Part shown: piece after piece, positions 35,490-47,023 of the stretch | Numbering within the stretch: position 1 is the first letter of the stretch | Layout: every line of letters begins with the position of its first letter | Origin: Owenia fusiformis | Taxonomy: Eukaryota > Annelida > Polychaeta > Sabellida > Oweniidae | DNA length: 64,000 nt | Direction of reading: 5' to 3' | Assembly (NCBI GenBank): GCA_903813345.2 | Contig: CAIIXF020000008.1 | Coordinates: 9,389,278-9,453,277, forward strand | The notes under the pieces: generated by a model | The model's input: the letters and a program-made list of their open reading frames with translations, nothing else | Databases searched by the model: none | Told to the model about the DNA's origin: nothing | Translations under genes and position numbers: made by a program

Positions 35490-35720
35490 AGCCCTGGTGG
35501 GGAGGTTGGAAAAAAGTTTCAACAATATTTGATTGCGTGTCCCCGTAGGGACGTTCAGAAATTGCGCATGCCGGCCATATTTCAGGCCGTCAGCGCGGGG
35601 TATTGGGTAAAGTTTTCAACTAGCAATAACCACGCCTCGGATAAACCTCATTGGCTATGGTACCGCCACTGCGCAAAGCTGACGTCACAATGGCAACTTC
35701 GATATATATAAATCATTGTA
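35490..35720. promoter_or_regulatory. CpG-rich promoter-like island
   Basis: This block is far more GC- and CpG-rich than its surroundings. It contains a perfect CRE palindrome TGACGTCA (35680-35687), an NRF1-like TGCGCATGCCG (35563-35573), CTCATTGGCT (inverted CCAAT, about 35648-35657) and ACTGCGCAAAG. It lies 280-510 bp upstream of the ligase ATG, so it may be that gene's promoter. A family repeat is not excluded. The 74-codon plus-strand frame through it has no recognisable features. Confidence 0.5.
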
Positions 35721-36231
35721 TAGAAAATAATCTGGCTAAATTTATTTGCATATTTTTTATATTTATTAGGTTTAATTCTCAAAAGTAATATTTATTTTTA
35801 CTTTTTCCTCTAAAATACACCTTTTCTTTATTTTAGCATTATTTAATTAAAACGTTTATTAAGAAATATACTCCAAATCATTAAATATTTGTATAAACAG
35901 TATACTGCCCTTTATTTAACCATTGCTCCGACTATGGTTTATACGTTGTTTATATACAATGGCCTATTTCAACATCAATCACTGCTGCCACCTTAATATA
36001 ATAGTATAATTTAACACATGCAACACGTGCTGCCATCTTAATTTGAACCAAACAGTTTTATCAATAGCCTAGCCTAAATGTTCTTTTCAATAAAAACTGC
36101 ATTAAATGTTTTATTGGTCATGTTCATTTTGAATATAAGTTAGTACTCTCATTTCCAGTTTGACTTCCACTGTCATCATTGGATATTTATCTAGCTGCAA
36201 AATAATTTATGAATCTGATAAATAAGATATT

Positions 36232-36434
36232 ATCTTGTCTCGTCTACATTGTGCTAGTTTCTATTTAGTCTCCGAAATGCTAATTCTTATGTAAAGTTAA
36301 GAGAAACTGGGGAGTCAAACAATAGTTTGCGGCACTTTAAAGGCTACTAATGAGCTTGACTGGCTAGTTTCTATTTAACTTTACATAAGAATTAGCATTT
36401 CGTAGATAAGACTATAGTGTAGACTAGACAAGAT
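36232..36434. repeat. Hairpin MITE, ~75-bp inverted arms
   Basis: The left arm ATCTTGTCTCGTCTACA ... CGAAATGCTAATTCTTATG pairs with the right arm CATAAGAATTAGCATTTCG ... TGTAGACTAGACAAGAT. The centre is about 50 bp ('ggggagtcaaacaatagtttgcgg'). No coding capacity. Confidence 0.8.
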
Positions 36435-37747
36435 GGTTATCGGATTTAAGATTTGTTAGTTTTGCGAATGTATCAAATGTCCAATGATGCCTGTTTTTAG
36501 AAAGTCAGTGGTGAGCGTATGTATTAGATTGCACATATTAGATTAAACCAAGACCTGGATGGTGAGTCTAATTCCATGTCATGTATACAGGTGCGGATGA
36601 TTATAACACGTGCCACTGTATGTTGCGTGATACTAAATTGATGTCATTAATAAGTCATCTATACCTTCAATTAAGAAGTGAAGAAAGCTAATTTCAGTTC
36701 CACACATTGTGGAATCTACAGCCTGTTCTATGATACTATCCCTTGTTGTGATTTACAGAAAGTACAAGCTTTAGGCTCTTTAGATAAAGAATGAAAGAGA
36801 GACTCTGATAAATCAAAATGAGTTCCACAGGTTTACAGTTTTTTATCCTCCAAATGATTAAGATCTTATAAGTGACGTTTTTTTAATAAATATTTATTAC
36901 AAATAAACAGTTAACAGTAACATAATATACAAAAAACGGCATGTTTACATGCTTCGTAGTTAATCCCCCGGCAGCCCGGTTAATCCCTATCCAAAGCGAA
37001 CATAAAGTTAGAAAACCTGATACCATCAAGAACTATGTGTTAAATTCACCAGTACATGGCACACTGACCATTGCTAACTTGAATGCCCAGGATGATACCC
37101 TGCAAGCAGAGTGTAGTTATAAACTACGAAGAAGACGGAGCTCTCTTTTTAGAAGTGAAGTCAATGAATGCAAAGGATACTATACTAGGATGAAGAAATG
37201 AAGGCTTCTTCGGCTTTCTTTTCTTCCTGCTTACGGATTATCGACATTCATGATGATGGATGAATAGGATGATTTACTTGACCAAAGTTAAAGTTGTCAA
37301 TCATTTGTAGTCTTTGGTATGAAAAACATAAATTCTGTATCTAGCGTTCCCAGCACCATAGCAACAAATTACATATAAAATATGGCTTGCAACGTAAATA
37401 ATTCTAAGTTGACACTTACATCAATAGTTGAGGGCTACCAATGTACTAGATAGTAGAATGGTATTAAATTGCGCTCAAGAACACTACTTTTTCTGCATAG
37501 TGGTCGTGTGAGTCATCTCACTGAAATGAGCATGAACATAATTTGTGAACTTAATGAAAGGAATCTTATAAATTGGTCCAAGACTTTCTAAGGATGTTTT
37601 TTGTCCAGTCTTTTGATATATGGAAATTGAAAGGGCATCGTTAGGCTACTTGAAACTTCTTTCTCACTTCCTGCTATCGATCGATCAATAACATCTAATT
37701 TCTTGCTTTTTTATGTTGGGATAGCTGATATTTGTGACTTGACTAAG
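36435..37747. other. Intergenic with a shared ~85-bp segment (37100-37185)
   Basis: 37100-37185 ('taccctgcaagcagagt ... aaactacga ... ggagctctctttttagaagtg ... tgaatgcaaagg') matches 40948-41028. The open frame 36941-37201 spans it and has no recognised family. A GACTCTGATAAATCA block (about 36811) links to the hairpin family at 20830. No gene assigned. Confidence 0.45.
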
Positions 37748-37923
37748 CTTGTATTCGCGAATGCAAATAACGGCTGTCGGCTACCGGATTAAACTACTAT
37801 TTTAAGACCATCACTTTTAAATATGAATGGACTAATGACAGGGACTATTCCTATGTAAGTGGATGCCCCATAAAATAGGTTAATCCGGTAGCCGACAGCC
37901 GAAAGTTGCATTAGCGAGCTAAG
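37748..37923. repeat. Hairpin MITE with perfect 22-bp core TIR
   Basis: CGGCTGTCGGCTACCGGATTAA (37771-37792) is exactly reverse-complementary to 37880-37901. Weaker pairing extends outward (TCGCGAATGCAA against TTGCATTAGCGA). The loop is about 87 bp. Confidence 0.85.
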
Positions 37924-38381
37924 AGCATGGCTGAAGAAATATACCGTTTTAACAATATGCCTCTGACCAAGGATGTCCTTGCTCTGCCTATAATTTTGTT
38001 TCTTTGTAATTGTACATAATATGAGGATAACATGCCATCACTGCAAGAATATAATGATGATGGTATTCCAATAATATTGCAGCAGCAAACGACTCTAGTT
38101 ACATTGTGTATGTGAGGTATATTCTCTTACTGGCAGTTATATGTAATATTGAACACATGTGGCAATGTCGTGCATCAGTATAAAATTGCGTGAAATGCAA
38201 AACCATCTCAAAAAATTCTGAACCTATAGATCCACTTAAAACTCAAAAAAGCCTAGTCTTGCTTCAAACCAAGAAACCTGAAGAAAGCTAACGTGGAATG
38301 GTTGGTAAAATCAAAATAGTTTTTACAGTGCATATTATGATTAATTATAAATGATGAAGTTAATTGATAAGTTCTCGTATT

Positions 38382-39389
38382 TCAACGTGCTTGTTTCGTA
38401 ATATTCGTATTAGGATTTGCTGAAGATGAACTACCAGCAAAAGACAAACTCCTAGCAAATTGTCTATATCTTGCTATACTGGATAACCAGCAATGAAAAT
38501 TCAAGCGTTGTTGATTATCAAACCAATTACTGGCGTTAGCTGTGGCCAGCAACATCAACACATCTTGTTCGTATTTATCTCCGCACCTGCTGTAATTATC
38601 GTAGCACCTCTTGATTGCATCGAATGTTCTATCTTTGTCCAGGTAGGAAGGCTTCTTATGGAGGAATTTGGAAATAATTTGGGCAAGTTTAGCGACTGTG
38701 TATGGAGCGTAGCCATATTCATAGTCAGGATCATAATCTACGTATTGTTGGTCCAAAAGTTGAGTACGTTTTTCTTCCAGGTCGTCTTTAGTTTGTTTCA
38801 GTTCACGATCAAGACGTTTGTTTTTCAGTTCAGCAAGTTCGAGGTCTTTTTTCATGCGTCGCATTTGCATCTCAAGCGTGGCGACCCTGCAAGCAAGCTC
38901 AGTTACCTCTGAGGAGTTAGCCCCGTTCGGTATTATGCTTTGTGGCTTCTCTCCAGGTAGATCTTCGTCAACAGCGGCCTGTATACTAGCACATCCCATC
39001 TGATGAGCGGCTAACTCAAATCGATTTACCGTCACGCCACATCCTGCACAATCAACTGGAACGAAACTACACGTTTCCAGGTGTGCTTTCATCCTCTCCA
39101 AATGCACTACGGCCTTACAGCCTCTGTCAGAATGATCACATTCGATATTTAATCCATTGATAAAGTTTCGAATTGAGTGAATAGGTCGGATATCATTTGA
39201 GCCTGTCTCTGTTCGGCATTCCGGACAGGTTGAGATCACTCCCGGTCGGGTGAGCCACGTCTGTAGACATCGTATGCAGAATGAATGACCGCACGGTGTG
39301 AGCACTGCGTCCTCTAAGACAGCACTGCAGATACCACACAACAGGTTCTGGTCTATTGCACTGGGGAATCGATGCACTCCGAACCCCAT
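38382..39389 (-). CDS. RING / SIAH-type zinc finger E3 ubiquitin ligase, NRDP1 (RNF41)-like, intronless
   Basis: 335 residues in one exon. The N-terminus MGFGVHRF leads into a C3HC4 RING at about 18-58 (CGIC ... CGHSFCIRCLQTW ... CPEC). A SIAH/TRAF-type zinc finger follows at about 80-135 (IECDHSDRGCKAVVHLERM ... HLETC ... HQMGC). Then comes a linker, a coiled coil at about 163-212 (TLEMQMRRMKKDLELAEL ... LKQTKDDLEEKR) and a C-terminal region of about 110 residues that I do not assign to a domain. The order matches NRDP1/RNF41 (about 317 residues), an E3 that controls receptor and signalling-protein turnover; the role here is inferred. The N-terminal start fits the family. The stop is TGA at 38382-38384. 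The absence of introns in an intron-rich neighbourhood and a higher GC content suggest an old retrocopy that stayed functional. Confidence 0.85.
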   Translation of the reverse strand: MGFGVHRFPSAIDQNLLCGICSAVLEDAVLTPCGHSFCIRCLQTWLTRPGVISTCPECRTETGSNDIRPIHSIRNFINGLNIECDHSDRGCKAVVHLERMKAHLETCSFVPVDCAGCGVTVNRFELAAHQMGCASIQAAVDEDLPGEKPQSIIPNGANSSEVTELACRVATLEMQMRRMKKDLELAELKNKRLDRELKQTKDDLEEKRTQLLDQQYVDYDPDYEYGYAPYTVAKLAQIISKFLHKKPSYLDKDRTFDAIKRCYDNYSRCGDKYEQDVLMLLATANASNWFDNQQRLNFHCWLSSIARYRQFARSLSFAGSSSSANPNTNITKQAR

Positions 39390-42300
39390 TGTTATTTTAC
39401 AAAGAGTTTTTACTGTGTGAATTTACTGTGCTTTTAACTTGGCCTTTATCGTGTTCCTTTGAAATGTTCGATTGCGATCACTATTTTACATATACACTTC
39501 CGTCTCAGTCTAACCTAAGTCACTTAAAAGATGAGTTTTAATCCATCTGTACATATGTTTAATGACGAAACATATCTGCGTGTTAAACTAGTATTGCTTA
39601 TTACAATTTTCAGTGGCACTTTTCAAATAAAAACACAATCCGTGTGTCAATAGTCAATATTATACACCGCCTCCTACTATCTCACCGCACACTTTTGAAT
39701 TTATCCTTGAGAAGATAATTAAACGAAAAACCTGATAAAGATTGCTCTCGTTACAACTGTGCACAGCAACTTACTATTTTTATTTTTTACTGTACAAGGT
39801 TAAAAATAAATTGGAAACTTAAAGTACGAGGGTTGTCCTAAAATATGAACGAATGATAAATAAATGTTCTGCACAAACAACTGTGTCTCCTGAGTAAAGG
39901 GTTGACGTGAGAGTGCATCTAAGTCATTATATGAGCAGATGAGTGCACCCTTGAGTATTCAACCGTCCAAGTCCAACTGGTATTGCAATTGCAGCTTTCC
40001 AATTCACTATTACAATGTGTCCTGTAGGTCTACATGACAGATATTATATTCCATGCTCTATATTTTGCCACGTTGTGAGAATCCAATGTATCTTTAATAC
40101 TACCCCTAAAATTATGTTCGATTGTATCACTTATTACTTATTATCTGCCAGCTGTTCGCGGAGGCTATGCTCTATTATACATCGATGCACGATCTCATCT
40201 GGCAATGAGCCTTTTAAATGTAGCGGATGAACAACCATCGATACTAATCCAATATTTATATTGGAATTCTTTTGCTTAATTAAGAATTTCCCTTCTTGAT
40301 ATCTTTATTTTATGCATTTGCATTGAACGATTTTCAGTCACTTCCTCTAGTTATTTTATTTGATTGATGGATCGCTACTAGGCTAATCGGATTTGACATG
40401 ATAACTCGGTACACATTCCAAAAACGTTCTACTTAACTGTTTCTTTCTGTATGTTTTCCTTCAATTAACAATATTGATACAATCTATACCCTATCCCGAT
40501 TACAAGAAGGCTAAAATAAAACCACTTGAGACAGTGAACAAAGCATAGTAACATTTGCTGTTTCCATAACTAACAATTCTGATTAAACACTTCAACATTA
40601 TTTTCAAACTCAGATCTGTTCAAAAGTACAGCGAAACACCTCTCTAATCCGAAATAACTCAATTTGAAGACTTTTTCATGTTTTCTCTATCCAAAAGTTG
40701 TCATCTCAGCTCCCATTGACGCACATGTTAAAAAATGTGAAATGTAAACACCTGCTAATCTGAACACTTGGCTGGTCCTGTGGCGTTTGGATAAATAGGT
40801 TTTACTGTGTGTTTAACATTCACCAGTTCATATGTCATATATGCATTGATTTATGGTCCTCTTCTCATGTTATATGTGTTAGTTATATTCACTGATATGT
40901 GGTTTAATCAACACATTTCAGACACGATCTCTGGTATGTGATGAACTACCCTGCGTGCAGGGTCTAGTTAAACTACGAGACGAAGCTCTCTTTTAAGAAG
41001 TGGAGTCAAACGAATGCAAAGGGTAGTGGTGAACCTGAGACTAACATAAACCTGATGGTCAAAATATGAGATTTTCTTTTCATCCAAGTATTGTAAGAGT
41101 TGAAGGCCAACTCCATCTAAGTTTTGAAAAAGTTTTGAAGGCCTACAAATGTAATGTTTGTTTCCTTGTGGACTGCTTTATATTTATCAACTATTTTTGT
41201 ATCAGTGATTATGTTCTTGCACATTCGATATTTGCAGGCTGTAATCCAATTTGTATTATAGCTTTAATGATGTATTATACCACTAATCACTTACTAGATC
41301 ATCAAAGTATCTCTTGTAATTACTAAGCTTAGAATGCTACAGGATCTCATATGCATAATCGAGCATTTTCATACATCACACACAAGTCACCATTAGAACA
41401 TATAGCAGAAGCTGTTTTACTCGTCTCCCTCATATGCTGTATTTACCATTCGAGGCAATACTGAATAGTAGCTTAAAATTGCAATTAAATTGTTATTCAG
41501 TTGGGTCATTTGCCAAAGGGTGACATTTGACTGATAAAATTAGGAATCTAATGTTCATTTCTACACCCACCATTCAACTGCTGAAAGGAGATGTTGAATG
41601 CTGGAGTAAAAGGCTCATTCATAGTGACAAAAATATCTGGGTTAATTGGTCAGAAATTTCAAGGGAATGACCTAAAAATAAGGACAAAAGTATGATATGT
41701 TTGATCGTGTCAAACAAAGTAGAAGGTCTAGTTAATATGATATAAAACTATCCACTTAACTTAATATTTTTTTCAGATAACATAATTTTAGTACCTGTCA
41801 AACCTACGAATACCTCATTACACTGTTTAGTTTTGGACAGACAACAACAACAACCGAAATTGCCACCTGGAACTTGGACGTGGGAAACTTAATATTTTGG
41901 TTCCATTTCAGATATGTTATCAATCACCAATCATTAGACCCTGATATTATTTGTCTCCGGACTCTTTTACAAAAGTCTGACGGCACAGTTCAAAAATGTC
42001 TGAATTGCAGAAGTGATCATCCATGGGGCAGTGATCCCTAATGTTTAGACGGGACAAACGTCTAGTTCCATGACGCTGTGTACCAGTCAGACTGAGAAAA
42101 GAAGTACATCGATCTGATTATCGACATCCAAGCATGTTGAACAGTTATAAGGACACACACTTCTAATAGCTAACATCTGAATGTTTCTAACACTTCCAAT
42201 TACAATATTGTTCACTATTCCCCTGCTTCACCACAGTCGATTCTGCTTTCTGAGCATCTCTATGGCTCTCCAACTTGGCCTAGTAGTAATACGAGCCAGC

Positions 42301-42427
42301 GCGGAATCTCATTCAGAAATCATTCCCATGCTAGAGATTTACAATCTATCGTTGTATGTACTTGCCAAGCTAGCTACTAGAGTTAAATATTTCTTAGTTG
42401 GCCTTCAACCTAATTATACTTTGATGA
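39390..42427. other. Gene-poor intergenic region
   Basis: AT-rich. 40948-41028 matches 37100-37185. 41846-41990 may be an endonuclease fragment (see separate entry). The short frames at 40015, 41066 and 42181 have no recognisable features. Nothing else supported. Confidence 0.4.
41846..41990 (+). pseudogene. Possible APE-type endonuclease fragment of a LINE
   Basis: An open stretch translates to TEIATWNLDVGN ... LDPDIICLRTLL. It resembles the start of the exo/endo/phosphatase domain of non-LTR elements ('WNV...', 'PDIICLQE'). It is short and lacks a start, and the catalytic Glu position is Thr. Weak call. Confidence 0.25.
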
Positions 42428-44085
42428 AATTGGCTTTCAATATTGTTGATCAATACCTGAGATGAAATTGGCCTTCAACATTGATGCAATACTTAGCAAT
42501 ACTTATATGAAGTCGACCGTCAACATTGTTACAAAAGATGGAGTTTGATTTTAACACTTTTACAATACTAAGATGAATTTGGCCTTTAACACTGTTCAAT
42601 ACTTAGATGTTTGCCTTAAACTAATACTAAGATGAAGTTGGCATTTAACACTAGAAAACAGATAAAGTTGGCCTTCATCACTCTTACAATCCTAGGATGA
42701 AGTTGGTTTTAAACACTGTTTTAGTATTTAAATGAAAATAATAAAGTTGGCCTTAAACAATTTAACAATACTTAGTTGAAGCTGGCCTTCAAATTGTTGC
42801 AATAATTGAAGTTCTTGGATGAAGTTGGCCTTCAGATTGTTACAATACTTTGATGAAGTTGGCGTTCGATGTTGTCATAATGCTTAGTTAAAGTTGACTT
42901 TGAACAGTGTTAGGAAACGTGTTTATGTTTAGGTAAAGGTAAAGTTTGCTTTGAACAGTGTTACAACACATAGATGATTGAAGTTGGCCTTCAACACTAT
43001 TTGAATACTAGATGGAGTTGGTCTTCAACACTATTTGAATACTAGATGAAGTTGGCCTTCAACACTATTTGAATACTCGATGAAGTTGGCTTCAACACTA
43101 TTTGAATACTAGATGGAGTTGGCCTTCAACACTATTTGGATACTAGATGGAGTTGGCCTTCAACACTATTTCAATACAAGATGAAGTTGGCCTTCAACAC
43201 TATTTCAATACTAGATGAAGTTGGCCTTCAACACTATTTCAATACAAGATGAAGTTGGCCTTCAACATTATTTCAATACGAGATGAAGTTGGCCTTCAAC
43301 ACTATTTGAATACTCAATGAAGTTGGCTTCAACACTATTTGAATACTAGATGGAGTTGGCCTTCAACACTATTTCAATACTAGATGAAGTTGGCCTTCAA
43401 CACTATTTCAATACAATATGAAGTTGGCCTTCAACACTATTTGAATACTAGATGGAGTTGGCCTTCAACACTATTTCAATACTAGATGGAGTTGGCCTTC
43501 AACACTATTTCAATACAAGATGAAGTTGGCCTTCAACACTATTTCAATACTAGGTGAAGTTGGCCTTCAACACTATTTCAATACTAGGTGGAGTTGGCCT
43601 TCAACACTATTTCAATACTAGATGAAGTTGGCCTTCAACACTATTTCAATACAAGATAAATTTGGCCTTCAACACTATTTCAATATTAGATGGAGTTGGC
43701 CTTCAACATTTTTTCAATACAAGATGAAGTTGGCCTTCAACACTATTTCAATACAAGATGAATTTGGCCTTCAACACTATTTCAATATTAGATGGAGTTG
43801 GCCTTCAACATTTTTTCAATACAAGATGAAGTTGGCCTTCAACACTATTTCAATACAAGATGAAGTTGGCCTTCAACACTATTTCAATACAAGATGAAGT
43901 TGGCCTTCAACATTATTTCAATACTAGGTGAAGTTGGCCTTCAACATTATTTCAATACTACATGTATATGGAGTTGGCTTTCAATCCTGTTGCAGAAGTT
44001 TAATGAATTTGGCCTTCAAAATTTTTTCAAAACTTAGATGGAGTTGGCCTTCAACTCTTACAATACTTGGATGAAAAGAATCTCA
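42428..44085. repeat. 34-bp minisatellite array (~1.6 kb)
   Basis: The unit is GATGAAGTTGGCCTTCAACA followed by CTATTTCAATAC(T/A)A, 34 bp. The core (about 42980-43960) is highly homogeneous; units at both edges are progressively diverged and gapped. Because 34 is not a multiple of 3, the open frame at 43622-43897 rotates through three peptides every 102 bp and is not a gene. Confidence 0.95.
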
Positions 44086-45154
44086 TATTTTGGCCTTCCG
44101 TTGCAGGGTAAGACAGTATTATTGCACATTACTTCGTTTTAAAAAATGGTGTCTATTTCCATAATATAGCCTAATTAGCCCAAGGGACATGACTGTGAAT
44201 ATAGTATTAGCTAATTATTGGGACCTTCTCTGGAATAACAGCATCAATATTACTTTAATAAAACCATGCTGAGGGGCAATATATCAATTGTAATATTATG
44301 TTTGAATTCCCATAGGTCAAAAGTGATAATATTGGGAAAATAATTTCCCTTTCGGTTCTGTTAGTCTGTTATACTCTTAACAGTTAAAGGCAGGAATTTG
44401 AATACAAAAATTCTTAGTTATAATATTGCCCATGGAAATACTTTATACTGTTTTACTTTTTTTCTTTTTTAATGTCAATGCCTGATTGTCTTTATATTGA
44501 TATAGTTTTCACTTTTCAGGCCTTCTATGGTCAATATGTTTCAAGAAAACAGCTAAGACTCCGGTTAAGACTTAGATGAAGTTATTGATATTAATATCTG
44601 CCTCAAGTTCAACATTATACGTCAAATATCTTCCTTGAGAAAATTAGCATCTACATATCTTACATTTTCTTCTCTGAATGTATTGATCATTGAACATGTT
44701 GAACATTTAAACTCATAGAAAAAATTTCATTTTATCAATAATCCATGAATGTAAAATTATCAACGTTTTTTAATAGGTCTATAGTCTGATAGTTACTTGA
44801 ATTTTTCAAAATAAATATCTTATCGATTCATGATATTGATGATTAAAGCAGAGTGCCCAAGGGTATCTTATGCTATTGAGCAACAGATGGTAAAAGAATA
44901 TACATTGTACATTGTAATATGCATACATAAATGAATGTGTTCGATTGCATGTGTAATTAAGAATGTTGATTGTAATATATGGAATTATCTCATTTTTAGA
45001 TAAATAAGCATAAAACATGCATGAAGTCTTGGATATCACAGTTTGCAATCAAATGTACAGCTCCATGAACCCCGGGTCCAAGAATCCCCATGTTCTACAG
45101 GGGGAAGGGGGAGGGGCTATAGATTTATTGCTAAATTTATCTAAGTTGGAATGA
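44086..45154. other. Intergenic, nothing recognised
   Basis: AT-rich sequence without gene, clear repeat or RNA features that I can support. Confidence 0.4.
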
Positions 45155-46111
45155 TCTTTAATTGCACAATTACGTATGGGAAGTTTACCACTGGAAATTG
45201 AAACAGGCAGATTTAGAAATGAAAAATTGGAAAATAGAAAATGTACTTTATGTAAATCTGGCAACATTGAGGATGAGGAACATTTTATTATTAATTGTAC
45301 ATTTTATAAGGAAATAAGGAAAACATATTTACAAAATCACCAAATTTTTGAAGAAACAGAATCAACTACGGATCAAAAGTTTCAGTATTTATTTGAAAAA
45401 ATGCCTAGGCAAGCTGCTCATTTTGTTAAACTTTGTTATTTTATAAGAAGAAATGCCATTTATAATGTAAATAACGCAGATGCGAGTAGGTAGTTACCAG
45501 TTTCACCACTAGGTGGCTCGTTCGGGTCAGATAGCATGGCGGGTATAGAGGAAAGTTCCCTTTAACTTAAATTACATCTGTTTTAGTGGTTCAATTTTCA
45601 TATAACCCTTATGTATCTAATAGTTATGCAAATCAAAATATGTCCAGTAAATGAAAATGTTATCTGACCAATACAAGAAAAGATATTTCACTTTTTGTAA
45701 TTTTGTAACATGGGCTCTATGGAGAATCAACCCGAACTAGAAGTCACACTTTCAAAAATAATTAGATTTTCAAACTTGATAAACAATTTTCGAAACGATA
45801 TTTCTAGATGTACTTTTACATGTAGATTTCAAATATAACATCGCTTTGACTGAATTTTGAATATTTAATGGCGTAAATCAAGATTTTTTCTACTCGCATC
45901 TAGTCTATTGAATTAAACTGCATGTATGTGTCTAAGAAATTTATGCTAGTATTTTTAAAATTGTTTGTTATGAATCTAATTGTAATTTTTAACATTAGTG
46001 GTTGATAAGCCCAAGTGGGCTGGGTTGCTTTTTTTACTTTTTTTTGTATTGTATTGTATTGCATTGTATTGAACCTACCACTGTAAATAACAATAAAACT
46101 AAACTAAACTA
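45155..46111 (+). mobile_element. LINE-like retroelement 3' end with a nested repeat
   Basis: The frame up to 45493 reads AQLRMGSLPLEIETGRFRN followed by CTLCKSGNIEDEEHF and INCTFY: the conserved tail after the reverse transcriptase in non-LTR elements. The 3' UTR is interrupted at about 45581-45912 by another repeat. The element ends with AATAAAACTAAACTAAACTA near 46091-46110. 5'-truncated and not mobile on its own. It differs from the tail at 17238, so at least two LINE lineages are present. Confidence 0.65.
45581..45912 (+). repeat. Deleted copy of the 6483-7692 element
   Basis: The start (ATTTTCATATAACCCTTATG), the middle ('gatatttcactttttgtaat', GTACTTTTACATGTAGATTT) and the end (CTACTCGCATCTAGTCTATTG) all match the 6.5-7.7 kb element. 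The foldback interior present there is absent here, so the foldback was probably inserted later. Confidence 0.7.
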
Positions 46112-46677
46112 TAGAAATTCAAAAAAGAGGGGAGCAACGGATATTTTGTGAAATTGGTTCCTTTTTGAAAATTTGAAGTTGGTTCCTTTTTGAAAATTTG
46201 GGCCTGATTTTTGAAAATTTTAATACTTTCATCATAAATCGAGGTCAATTCTTTCAAAGTGGCCTGAAAACAGGTCTATTTTTAAACTGTCCATTTATAG
46301 ACACATTGCCTCCCTCAGAGCCATCACTGCTAATTAGATAACTTGTCATGTTTCTCTGAGGCGAGGAGAGGGGCATTGGTGCAAGACAGTGTACTATTCT
46401 AGCAGCCTGTGTGTTCTTTCCATTTTGAAACTAGAGTCTTCACACTTCACATTTATAGTGGATTTGAAAAGGATCAATCAGCTGAACATCAACATTGTCT
46501 TTAACCCAGGATCTTTAATAAAGACAAGTAGATTTACTTATTCTATAAATCTATTAACTTCATAGAATAAGAAAATTTATTTGTTTTAAACACTAGGGGT
46601 AATAACCGGAATGATGAAGAAAGTGTTCCAATTATTTTTTCTGTTGACAACATTAAGCTATGTGTTATAAATAAATG
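46112..46677. other. Intergenic with loose 'tttttgaaaatttg' repeats
   Basis: A short direct repeat ('gttcctttttgaaaatttg', twice) and AT-rich DNA. No gene seen. Confidence 0.35.
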
Positions 46678-47023
46678 TACAGGGTGTCCCAAAAAAATCA
46701 TACCAAGATTAAAAAGAAATAATTCTGTGAGTGATGAAGGAATAAATTTGATCATCTGAAAGACAATTTAATTATCATAGACATTTAAAGGTTTCACAAG
46801 GTAACTCTATTTAGTTTTAGTAACCATCTGTAGTTCAATGTCCTACTAAGAAAAACACAAAATAACTCTGCATCAATTATGATGGGGGTAATTTAGAGCA
46901 TGTCATCTAAAATGTCATATTTTTCAGGAGGCAATGCACAGATTTCTGCTAATACTGCTTATACATTTCCTTATCATGTGAAAGTTCTCCTGAGTTATTT
47001 GGGTATATTTTTGGAACACCCTT
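46678..47023. mobile_element. Non-autonomous DNA transposon, TIR ACAGGGTGTCC, second copy
   Basis: The left end is TACAGGGTGTCCCAAAAAAA and the right end is TTTTTGGAACACCCT. Internal sequence matches the element at 5893-6390 in reverse orientation ('gtgatgaaggaata', 'gacaatttaattat'). No coding frame. Confidence 0.7.

Noticed and set aside
36941-37201. 86-codon frame as a small gene
   Set aside because: Half of it is a segment repeated at 40948-41028, where the frame is broken; no recognisable motif.
43622-43897. 91-codon open frame
   Set aside because: Translation of the 34-bp minisatellite rotating through three frames.
42978-43960. CRISPR-like regular array
   Set aside because: Units are contiguous 34-bp repeats with no unique spacers, in a eukaryotic genome; it is a minisatellite.
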